Assembly (NCBI GenBank): GCA_040007395.1
Contig: JBDTVG010000177.1
Span: 1 to 61,028, forward strand
Length of the DNA stretch: 61,028 bases
Source of the DNA: DATGFK01 sp040007395
Lineage (GTDB): Bacteria; Chloroflexota; Anaerolineae; Aggregatilineales; UBA2796
Direction: 5' to 3'
Numbering within the stretch: position 1 is the stretch's first letter; each line of letters opens with the position of its first letter. The notes under the pieces are model-generated. The model made no database searches, had not been told where the DNA came from, and was given only the letters and a program-made list of their open reading frames with translations. The position numbers and the translations under genes are program-made. Of this stretch, positions 43,063 to 50,728 are shown piece after piece.

Positions 43063-44306
43063 AAGGCAGCCAATTTCTCTGTGCTGAGTACATTCCGCAC
43101 CCCAGCAATCACCTGAGTCTGGTCTGCCTCAGACAGGTAAGGGTAAAACGGCAGATTAATAACGCGCTGTGCCAAGCGCCGTGCCTGTGGAAATTGATCC
43201 GCCTGATTATGTGGTGCATCTCGATAGGCATGGGTCAGCGGACACACATAGTTAAACAGTTCGCCGGGTTGAATCCCTTGCTGGATCAACGCCGCCGAAA
43301 TTACCGGACGAGATTCTGCTGAATCAAGGATCAGCGAAAAGTGACTCCATACCGGATTGGCTTCGGGCGTGGTCTTGATCGTGGTATGTGGAATAGCGGC
43401 GAGACCTTGCCCGTAGCGTTGGGCGATTTGCTGGCGACGTTGGGCAAACCAATCCGCCCGCTGCAATTGACTCTGCGCCAAGCGCAATTGGATGGTTGCC
43501 AGCGCCGTCATATCGATTGGGCTGATCTGGTCAAGCTGCGTGGGACGATTCAGGTGTCCGAGTAAGTTCAACCGCGAAAGCCGCTTACCGACATTGCCAA
43601 ACATCCAGGGGTGAAACATAAGGTTGTTGAACAGGATCGTGCGAACGAGTGCATTTCGTTTTTGAGCAGATAGGGGCTGCGCTTCCGCATCTCGCAGCAT
43701 ACGCACGCGGTTTGCCAACTGACCGTCATCGGTAAGGACTACGCCGCCGCCAAACGCCGAAACCGTCTTGGATCGATTCAAACTGAATACCGATGCTAAC
43801 CCGAAAGTTCCACACTTTTTCCCGACGTAGCAAGATCCAAAGGTCAGGCAGCCATCTTCGATCACCGTTAAATTGTGCTGCTGTGCGTAGTCCAATAGCT
43901 CGTGAACATGAGCCGGATTGCCGTACATATGCGTCAATAATAGGCCGCACGCCGCCACGCTGTTGACCCGATCTACTGTCTCTACCGTCATGTTCGCCGT
44001 CTCATCCACGTCTGCGAAACGTGGGATCAGCTTACTAGCCGCGATGGCATTCGGTACACGGATACAGGTGTAGGCGGGGACAATTACTTCGGAGGTTTCA
44101 CTGAAAGCCAACGCTTTCAACGTCAGATAAATGCCTGCGGTGCCTGAGGCAACCAGTATGGCATAAGCGCGACCAAAGTACGCCGCCAGTTCAGATTCCA
44201 AAGTTTCCTGTAACGCTACTCTCGATTGTGCGTTCTTATCCGCGCCGAATATCACCCGAAAATCCTGAACAGTCAGCCATGTCGGACTCGTCGGTAAAAC
44301 TCTCAT
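43059..44306 (-). CDS. DegT/DnrJ/EryC1 aminotransferase
   Basis: PLP-dependent sugar aminotransferase of 415 residues. The lysine that holds PLP is K180 in SLNRSKTVSAFGGG; D151 in VIEDGCLTF contacts the pyridine nitrogen; LVASGTAGIYLTLKAL near 51-66 is the cofactor phosphate loop. It would make an amino sugar (for example perosamine- or viosamine-type) for the repeat unit. The missing dehydratase partner may lie elsewhere. Confidence 0.88.
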   Translation of the reverse strand: MRVLPTSPTWLTVQDFRVIFGADKNAQSRVALQETLESELAAYFGRAYAILVASGTAGIYLTLKALAFSETSEVIVPAYTCIRVPNAIAASKLIPRFADVDETANMTVETVDRVNSVAACGLLLTHMYGNPAHVHELLDYAQQHNLTVIEDGCLTFGSCYVGKKCGTFGLASVFSLNRSKTVSAFGGGVVLTDDGQLANRVRMLRDAEAQPLSAQKRNALVRTILFNNLMFHPWMFGNVGKRLSRLNLLGHLNRPTQLDQISPIDMTALATIQLRLAQSQLQRADWFAQRRQQIAQRYGQGLAAIPHTTIKTTPEANPVWSHFSLILDSAESRPVISAALIQQGIQPGELFNYVCPLTHAYRDAPHNQADQFPQARRLAQRVINLPFYPYLSEADQTQVIAGVRNVLSTEKLAAL

Positions 44307-44353
44307 TGACCTCGCAACCCCTCTTTCAAGGGTAGTTCGTTGATCGTTTCAGC

Positions 44354-44412
44354 GGGCGAGGCCTGCCTCGCCCCTACATCAAACCCTTGTAGGGGTCGGG
44401 CCTGCCCGACCC
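44354..44412. repeat. Twin-hairpin REP-like element
   Basis: Two GC-rich palindromes with the same design: GGGCGAGGC-CT-GCCTCGCCC (44354-44373) and GGGTCGGGC-CT-GCCCGACCC (44393-44412). They are joined by CCCCTACA ... TGTAGGGG, which pair with each other. The result is a nested inverted structure resembling BIME/REP elements. It lies between two transcription units of the cluster, 18 bases beyond the glycosyltransferase stop at 44430. Confidence 0.6.
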
Positions 44413-44429
44413 TGTATTTTTGGAAATAT

Positions 44430-45635
44430 TTATCTCGTTTCAAATGAACGCTCAGGCACAGCCGTTAAGTGATTATTTGTCTTGTGCGAAATTGCCGTCA
44501 GGTAATAAGTTTCGAGCCGTTCAGCGATACTGCCTAACGTGTACTTTTCCTCGACTTTGGCGCGACCACGTTGTCCCATCATCTGTCGCTGTTGTTTATC
44601 CCCCGCCAGTATTGTGATCTTCTCTGCAAGGTCACGCACATTGCCGGGTTCAGCTAAAAGTCCATCGACCCCATCGCTAACGACAGTCCGCACGCCGGGT
44701 AAATTGCTGGCGATGACGGGCTTTCCGCAAGCCATTGCTTCCAGCAGCACCATGCCGAACGCTTCACCCATTGTCGTGGAAGGTAGCAGACCAATATCAG
44801 CGGCGGCATAGTAGGCTGGCAGCAGATCGGCTTCTACATGTCCCGCGAAGCTGACCTTATCTGCCAAGCCAAGTTCTACGGCCTTTGCTTCATAAGTGTT
44901 ACGCAGATTGCCCTCGCCAACGATCACTAACCGGATCGGGCGATCTTTCAGAGCGGCGAGCGCTTCAAGCAGCACCGCTATCCCTTTGAAATAATGTGCC
45001 TGATCCAGTGCAGCAACCATTAACAGCAGTACTTCATCCGTCGCAGTGGTGTACAGCTGTCGGATTGCATTTCCAGAGAGTGCAGGATGGAATCGCGCTG
45101 TATCCACGCCGTTCGGTAACTCATCTACGATTAGGTTTCGGGACTTGAACAGCCAATTGAATTTTGAGGCATGTCCATAATCGAGCGTGGTAAACAGGAT
45201 GATCTGTGCAGAGCAAAGGCTTAACGCGCCCAATGTGCGATCATGGATCGCAGCGACGATACTGGGAATACCCTTTAGTAGTGCGTCTTGATGGTAGGTA
45301 ACAACCAGAGGAATTTTGTGGCGATAAGCTGCCAGTGCTACGAGTTCTGCGCCAAAATAGAAGGGGAAATGCAGGTGAATAACATCGAAGTTCTTGAGCG
45401 CCAGCAGCCCCAGCAAGACTGGAGCATTCCCAAACTTGACCAGCGCGGGCAATCGGCAAACCGTTAACTCTGGCGGATCGTTAATGCCACAGGAAACTTT
45501 ATCGGATGTTTCCGCAACGCTATAGACCGTTAACTTATGCCCACGTCGCGCCAGTTCCAGTGCATTATGATAGCAGACGATGCCTGTACCACTATAGTTT
45601 GGCGGAAAAGTTGTCGTGACATGGGCAATTCGCAT
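44430..45635 (-). CDS. Glycosyltransferase family 4
   Basis: 401 residues beginning MRIAHVTTTFPPNYSGTGIVCYHNALELARRGH, a typical retaining GT4 start. ATG 45635 preferred over TTG one codon earlier. C-terminal motif TTMGEAFGMVLLEAMACGKPVIASNLPGV includes E-x7-E; LLLMVAALDQAHYFKGIAVLLEAL is the donor-side loop. Separated from the next downstream gene by the REP-like element, so read-through may be reduced there. Confidence 0.9.
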   Translation of the reverse strand: MRIAHVTTTFPPNYSGTGIVCYHNALELARRGHKLTVYSVAETSDKVSCGINDPPELTVCRLPALVKFGNAPVLLGLLALKNFDVIHLHFPFYFGAELVALAAYRHKIPLVVTYHQDALLKGIPSIVAAIHDRTLGALSLCSAQIILFTTLDYGHASKFNWLFKSRNLIVDELPNGVDTARFHPALSGNAIRQLYTTATDEVLLLMVAALDQAHYFKGIAVLLEALAALKDRPIRLVIVGEGNLRNTYEAKAVELGLADKVSFAGHVEADLLPAYYAAADIGLLPSTTMGEAFGMVLLEAMACGKPVIASNLPGVRTVVSDGVDGLLAEPGNVRDLAEKITILAGDKQQRQMMGQRGRAKVEEKYTLGSIAERLETYYLTAISHKTNNHLTAVPERSFETR

Positions 45636-45642
45636 CAAGGCG

Positions 45643-46794
45643 TTACCACATTACAATCGCAAGGGTGGCAGCACGCAGTACATAAAACAGCGGATCAAAG
45701 ATGAATTGGGCAGTTTTACTGAGTGTCCCTTTGCAAAACTGATCGAAGCCCAGACTGAAGCCCATATGTCGCAGCAACGCATTATCAGAAATACGGCGCT
45801 GTGACTGTACCACCTTGCGCTTTCTCATTATTGAGCGCCAATGCGTGATAGTCCATTCGTAGGCGTAAATTTTGTTCATTACATTGCGCCGATCTTTATA
45901 CAGTACAAAGACCCATGTAATACATTCCGCAATCACTAGTATGGGCAATAGTGTGAGAAGAGTCAACCACTTGAAACTTTTGAGCAGAATAAGATAACGA
46001 TTCCGTTCTTGATAAAAGATTTTCTTCGACCCAATCTGCAACGTGTAATCGTGTTCAATGATACTTTGCGGCGTATACAGAATTTGCCAGCCCGCCAAAA
46101 TTGCTCGCCAAGAGAGATCGGTATCTTCCATATAGAGAAAGCAATCTTCGTCAAAGCCCCCCAGTTGGTCAAACAGTTCGCGACGAATGGCAAAAGCCGC
46201 GCCCGAAACCGCATCAATTTCTTCGACCTGATCAAAGGTACTGGCGGGAGCGTTTGCGCCCCGGCACAGCGTCAACCCTGTGATATGGATGCTGTTTCCG
46301 CAGGTATTGATATGTTCAGCATCGTACTGCATCAGAATCTTTGAAGTCGTCAATCCGACGTGCGGATTATTCTGTAAGGGCGCGATCAAAGCTTCGAGCC
46401 AGTTTTCTCTGACAATCGTATCTGGGTTAAGGAATACCAAATATTCACCATTCGCATAATAGCTGCCCAGATTATTGCCGCTGCCGAATCCGTTATTGGA
46501 CGGCGACGCGATCAACAGCAAGTCGGGGAACAGGATACGAATAGTTGCAACGCTTTTATCGCTGGACGCATTATCGATGACAATGACCTCATCATCGGGG
46601 CCAAGTGTTTTGTAGAGCGCATTCAGGCACGGGATCAATTCCTTCAGCGTATTGTGGTTGACAATAATGATCGTCGTTTGCTTTAGCGCAAGCTGCTCAG
46701 GGATAAACGCCGCCGGAGGAAAACTAGGCAGGGCGATGGTTGCGCCGCTTAGGATACTTGTATCGCTAAAGATAGCCGTAGCCATTGTCGCCAT
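45643..46794 (-). CDS. Glycosyltransferase family 2 (rhamnosyltransferase-like)
   Basis: 383 residues. GT-A motifs TTIIIVNHNTLKELIPCL, VIVIDNASSDKS, the DXD equivalent NPDTIVRENW (WbbL-type use N-P-D), and FDEDCFLYMEDTDLSWRAIL. A C-terminal membrane-associated helix (LLTLLPILVIAECITWVFVLY) follows. Family members often transfer rhamnose, but donor is not predictable here. The start overlaps the stop of the next gene by one base. The first 35 residues are low-complexity and may be dispensable. Confidence 0.88.
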   Translation of the reverse strand: MATMATAIFSDTSILSGATIALPSFPPAAFIPEQLALKQTTIIIVNHNTLKELIPCLNALYKTLGPDDEVIVIDNASSDKSVATIRILFPDLLLIASPSNNGFGSGNNLGSYYANGEYLVFLNPDTIVRENWLEALIAPLQNNPHVGLTTSKILMQYDAEHINTCGNSIHITGLTLCRGANAPASTFDQVEEIDAVSGAAFAIRRELFDQLGGFDEDCFLYMEDTDLSWRAILAGWQILYTPQSIIEHDYTLQIGSKKIFYQERNRYLILLKSFKWLTLLTLLPILVIAECITWVFVLYKDRRNVMNKIYAYEWTITHWRSIMRKRKVVQSQRRISDNALLRHMGFSLGFDQFCKGTLSKTAQFIFDPLFYVLRAATLAIVMW

Positions 46795-47714
46795 TAGATT
46801 GCTCTCCGGTTCATGTAATCTCTTAGGAAGGCTAGGATTGAATGCAGCGTGATCGCCGTGAACAGTGACAGCGTGCCGACAATGGCGAGGAGTACGGTAA
46901 TCAGTGCGTAGCCGATTGCCAGTTTGGAGGTAGCGTTGTAGCCAATGACCACTGCCGAACCAAACAGGGTTGCGGTGAGGATGAGTAATACTCCCGGTAT
47001 CCCAAAAAACATTAAGGGGCGTGCTTGTCCGATGAGAAGCACAATCCCGTTGATCACCTGTAAAGCGTGGATGAATGGATTACGTTTGGCGGGTTCTGCA
47101 TAAACGACTTCGATAGGAACTTCCACCAAGCGCCAGTTGGATTCCCTTGCCATGAACTGCATTTCGGACTCGGCGGTAAACCCCACCTGACGAAACTCAA
47201 TGTATTTGAGTACGTCCGCCGAAAGTGCACGGAACCCGCTTTGAGAGTCTGTGAAGTTCGTCCCAGAGCAAACATTAGTCATCGCTGTTAACGAATGCTG
47301 TCCAAAGACACGCCAACGGGGGATATTCCTTGACGAACTTTCTTGTAGAAAACGTGAGCCAACAACCAATTCCGCTTGATGATTAAGAATTGGCGCAACG
47401 ACTTGTGGAATATCTTCGGGGTGGTGCTGTCCATCGCCGTCTAGCATCACAACAACATCCGGGGAAAATTCTCTAGCTTTGCGGAACGCAGTATTCAGGC
47501 CAGCTGCTTTGCCCATATTGCGGTCATGGTGAATGACAAATGCACCTGCCGCCTCTGCGATCTCTCTGGTTTTGTCGGTAGAACAGTCGTCTACCACAAT
47601 AACTGTATGGACAAACTGTTTTGCTTTGAGAACCACACTGCCTATAAATCGATCCTCGTTATAGGCGGGGATGAGCGCCACAATTTTTGGATGAGCATTT
47701 ATGATGATGTCCAT
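46794..47714 (-). CDS. Polyprenyl-phosphate glycosyltransferase (DPM1/GtrB-like GT2)
   Basis: 306 residues: GT-A domain (KIVALIPAYNEDRFI, VIVVDDCSTDKT, MLDGDGQHHPEDIP with the metal-binding D-x-D, SQSGFRALS), then two to three C-terminal helices. It would transfer a sugar to undecaprenyl phosphate, providing a lipid donor for the GT-C-like membrane protein in the cluster. First gene of the minus-strand cluster. Confidence 0.88.
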   Translation of the reverse strand: MDIIINAHPKIVALIPAYNEDRFIGSVVLKAKQFVHTVIVVDDCSTDKTREIAEAAGAFVIHHDRNMGKAAGLNTAFRKAREFSPDVVVMLDGDGQHHPEDIPQVVAPILNHQAELVVGSRFLQESSSRNIPRWRVFGQHSLTAMTNVCSGTNFTDSQSGFRALSADVLKYIEFRQVGFTAESEMQFMARESNWRLVEVPIEVVYAEPAKRNPFIHALQVINGIVLLIGQARPLMFFGIPGVLLILTATLFGSAVVIGYNATSKLAIGYALITVLLAIVGTLSLFTAITLHSILAFLRDYMNRRAI

Positions 47715-48134
47715 AGTTAAGATGCTTTCACATAATGTTTCAGAGTACTTAGTGGTGAGAAGATCGTTTTAGAACCTGTGAGAGCAATGTTGTGGGAGTA
47801 GCTCGTCCAGAATGCTGTGAACGAGCTTGATACCAACAGGGAGAAATGCGAAATGCGTTTATTAATTGAGAAACAATATATACAGTATATAATATAATTC
47901 AAAACTCAATTATAAATTTATGTTACAGTGGAGTAACAACTGTCCCAACCAAGAACGTTATCCGTGAAGTATTTCCGGTTGTGTCAGGAATCAGACTAGG
48001 CTGAACAAGAAAGGTACGGAAAGCGGAGGTGGGCTTGTTGAGTGTGGGGTTAGGTGGACTGGAAGGCGGCGGAACAGGGCATCAACGTGCACGTACGTAG
48101 GGGGCTGCAAAGGTCATCCGCAACTAAAAAGACG
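47715..48134. other. Promoter region of the glycan cluster and unassigned sequence
   Basis: AT-rich near 47840-47920, with the inverted repeat at 47921-47938. The remainder to 48134 shows no convincing gene. Confidence 0.4.
47921..47938. promoter_or_regulatory. Perfect inverted repeat TGTTAC-N6-GTAACA upstream of the glycan cluster
   Basis: TGTTACAGTGGAGTAACA has two exact 6-base half sites spaced by 6. It lies about 210 bases upstream of the first gene. An AT-rich tract with several TATAAT/TATACT-like -10 candidates lies between it and the gene (47880-47915), including the palindrome TATACAGTATA. Likely operator or promoter region. Confidence 0.4.
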
Positions 48135-48330
48135 CTACGCGGAGTCCCGATAGTAGTCATGAATCAGGCCCTCCAACACATCTCGTCGACAGATAACTCC
48201 TTATGGCAAGGAAGGGCTAAAAGGAATTGGCGCTTGCTGCTGAAGTCCTTGATGAGGTCGAGCGTGGTTATAGTAAGCGACATACTCGGTACTGAAAACA
48301 AAAGGCGTGGATAATTCGCGAAGCTTGCGG
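48135..48330 (-). pseudogene. Remnant of an integrase-type transposase C-terminus
   Basis: Minus-strand frames give EYVAYYNHARPHQGLQQQAPIPFSPSLP, a stop, then CRRDVLEGLIHDYYRDSA followed by a stop near 48135. Both are the C-terminal signatures of the family seen in the decayed copy at 26101-27199, although the tail GLIHDYYR marks a related subgroup. The catalytic core is absent. Confidence 0.65.
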
Positions 48331-48499
48331 CAGGCCCAAGTAGCACATCGGGTAAGTGGCACCGCGCTTGATGACCGACGATCTGGCGTCCACCAAGATC
48401 CCGACTGGGTGCACGACGGCCCCACTAACGGGGTCTAGCCCAGCCGGCGGCTAAGCCGGAGTGGGCAGGAATTCGCCGACCACCACACATGGTCGGTCA

Positions 48500-48720
48500 G
48501 GCCCAGTGCCATGGCAGGGCTGCGTGAGAGTGTTCAATGCCATTTTCTATGTCGTCAAGGGCGGCATCCAGTGGCGCATGTTGCAGCATGAGTTTCCCAA
48601 ATGGCAGACGGTCTATTATTATTACAATACGTGGCGTAAAAACGGGTGATGGAACGAGTGGAATACCATCTTACGCGAAACAAGTACGTGTCGCTGAAGG
48701 GCGGGAGACCACGCCCAGTG
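48500..48720 (+). pseudogene. Fragment of IS5-family transposase (DUF4096 N-terminus)
   Basis: FNAIFYVVKGGIQWRMLQHEFPKWQTVYYYYNTWRKNG matches the conserved N-terminal domain of IS5-type transposases. The frame stops right after. A shifted frame continues with a QVRVAEGRETTPSAA sequence, like the family's QVR...PTPSA segment. The DDE core is missing where IS630 sequence begins. Confidence 0.7.
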
Positions 48721-48734
48721 CCGCTGCCTTTGCA

Positions 48735-49121
48735 CATCCCAGTCGTGGACGCGCTTTCTTTCTGCTGATGCCCACGGTCTCCATTCCTGCCTTTAATAGT
48801 GCGCTTCAACACTTCGCTACCTATGTCCAAGCCGACGACAACAAGCAAGTTTTACTTCTGCTCGACAATGCTGGCTGGCAGTTCAGTCCTCAAGTCCAGG
48901 CACCGCCCCATATCGGGTTTCGTTTCTTGCCTGCTTATTCGCCCGAACTCCAACCCGCTGAACATTTATGGCAATTGACCGACAACCCCTTAATGAACCG
49001 CCGCTGTGATTCCTTGGAGGAGCTTGAGGCCATTCTTATTGACCATTATTGCTGGCTTCAAGACCAGCATTCCTTAATTCGTTCTGCCGCCCTTTTTCAC
49101 TGGTGGCCTACCACCGCTTGA
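48735..49121 (+). pseudogene. Fragment of IS630-family transposase (DDE C-terminus)
   Basis: SRGRAFFLLMPTVSIPAFNSALQHF, LLLLDNAGWQF, FLPAYSPELQPAEHLWQ and a long helical tail match the C-terminal half of IS630 DDE transposases, with two of the catalytic acids (the D in LLDNAGW and the E in PAEHLW). The N-terminal half, including the helix-turn-helix and first Asp, is missing. Confidence 0.75.
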
Positions 49122-49577
49122 TTCAGTCAGTGTATTTCAGGATTCCGTCTGACCCCACAAGAAGAGCAATTAGCTATTGCCCAGTCCCAAGCAGATGCTC
49201 TAATCTACAAGCCATAACCCACAATGCCTGAAATGCGGCAGTTGTTTACTGATATTCTCGACCAACGTAAATTCGCTTCCCTATAAACGGCATGTAAAAA
49301 TTACTGAGCTTGAGGGTTTTTGGGCTACACTACGCGATCTTGCTATCTGCACAATTGTTCGCGCTAGCGCAGCAACCAACTATATATGATCAATGTCCCT
49401 GAAATGGTCAAGCAACTCGTGGTGCTTGAAGACAAAACCTCCTGAGCAAACGTGCCATTATGGATCTCAGCAACTACCACTCAACTTCCTAATCAATCTT
49501 ATCACTGGTGTAATTGCCTATGGTTTTCCAACCCAAGAAAACGGGGTCTTGTTCTGGCCCGATCGGTTAGCCTGAAC
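49122..49577. other. Unassigned sequence, probably mobile-element debris
   Basis: No intact gene. A plus-strand stretch RIPSDPTRRAISYCPV / LTPQEEQLAIAQSQADALIYK is short and broken by stops; it resembles transposase debris but I cannot name it. The 3' end of the kai operon reaches 49578 and no clear terminator is visible beyond it. Confidence 0.35.
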
Positions 49578-50672
49578 TCACGTTAGGTTTAATCTGACGT
49601 GTACACTTGTTCCCTTAGGAGCAATGCCATCTACGGTCAATTCACCGTTATACAATTCTGCTATTAAGCTGGCAATTGCCAGACCCAATCCCATGCCTTG
49701 CTGCTCCCGCAATCTCCGCTCAAATTGCACGTAGACCCCTATCTTTGCAATCTCGTCGGGCGTCATGCCAATCCCATAATCGTTGACAGTCAAAATATAG
49801 TTACCGTTATGGGCTGAAGCATTTACCTGGACTGGCATTCCCGGAGATGAAAACTTTAGTGCGTTGTCAACCAATTCCAAGATTATCTTCTGCAGGTTTT
49901 CCTGTGCTATCTGAACAGAGTCAACATCGAGTACTTCTAAGATAAGATCATTTTCTCTATTGGCTTGTTTTGCTTGCTCCGATGCAATACTCCTGATGAC
50001 TTGTCCCGGATGCTCACAGTGTTGTGCTCGTATAGCGTTGAGGCGGCGAGGATCCTTTCGGATAATTTCAAGTTGAGCATACAACAGAAAGTTCTCGATA
50101 AGTTTATGCAGACGCTTGCCTGAACGGTGGATTGTCTCAGCCATTTCAACAATCTCGTCACCGTTCATATTTCGACCATCCATACTCATCAATTCGGATA
50201 GACCGAGAATACCGACTAATGGGGTACGCAGCTCGTGCGGAAGCGTGTGCAGAACCGAGTCATATAGACTTTCCAACCGCTTCGCATACTCATCGGCAAT
50301 AAGCTCCTGACGTTTTAATCGAGCATTAACGGCTGAGATTAGTTCCTCCGGTATGAATGGCTTAGTTAGATAGTCATCCGCGCCAAGCTCAATTCCATAC
50401 CGTACAGATTGCCTATCTACCTTGGCACTCAGAAACATTAATGGAATCAACGAAGTGATAGGATCGCTACGAAGCGCTAGAAGCATACGATACCCATCCA
50501 TTTCCGGCATCATCACATCGCATAGAATGAGATCGGGCAAGTGTTGTCGCGCTAGCTGAAGACCGATTGCTCCATTTGGCGCACTTAGAGTTGAATACTC
50601 ATAATACTCAAGCGTTTCAACGATATTTTCCATAATGGATTGTTCATCGTCTATTACAAGGATTGTTTTCAT
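49578..50672 (-). CDS. REC-HisKA-HATPase regulator/kinase
   Basis: 364 residues in unusual compact order: N-terminal receiver (acidic pocket DDE at 8-10, phosphoacceptor D52 in CDVMMP, K104), then a HisKA domain with H146 in LPHELRTPL, then HATPase_c with N-box ELVDNALKFS, G1 DYGIGMTPD and G2 GMGLGLAIA. So receiver phosphorylation controls kinase activity. No membrane segment or sensor domain. It lies 56 bases behind the giant kinase gene and is plausibly its phosphotransfer target, forming the output of the kai operon. No DNA-binding domain, so a further partner must carry the signal. Confidence 0.9.
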   Translation of the reverse strand: MKTILVIDDEQSIMENIVETLEYYEYSTLSAPNGAIGLQLARQHLPDLILCDVMMPEMDGYRMLLALRSDPITSLIPLMFLSAKVDRQSVRYGIELGADDYLTKPFIPEELISAVNARLKRQELIADEYAKRLESLYDSVLHTLPHELRTPLVGILGLSELMSMDGRNMNGDEIVEMAETIHRSGKRLHKLIENFLLYAQLEIIRKDPRRLNAIRAQHCEHPGQVIRSIASEQAKQANRENDLILEVLDVDSVQIAQENLQKIILELVDNALKFSSPGMPVQVNASAHNGNYILTVNDYGIGMTPDEIAKIGVYVQFERRLREQQGMGLGLAIASLIAELYNGELTVDGIAPKGTSVHVRLNLT

Positions 50673-50728
50673 CGTTTTGACACTCTCGGCTATGGCTGTA
50701 GACGTAGACTAAGACTTTATTGGACATG

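Noticed and set aside
47960..49170. Terminal inverted repeats joining GTCAGGAATCAGAC (left) and TTTCAGGATTCCGTCTGAC (right)
   Set aside because: The similarity is partial and mostly direct rather than inverted, so it does not define an insertion sequence.
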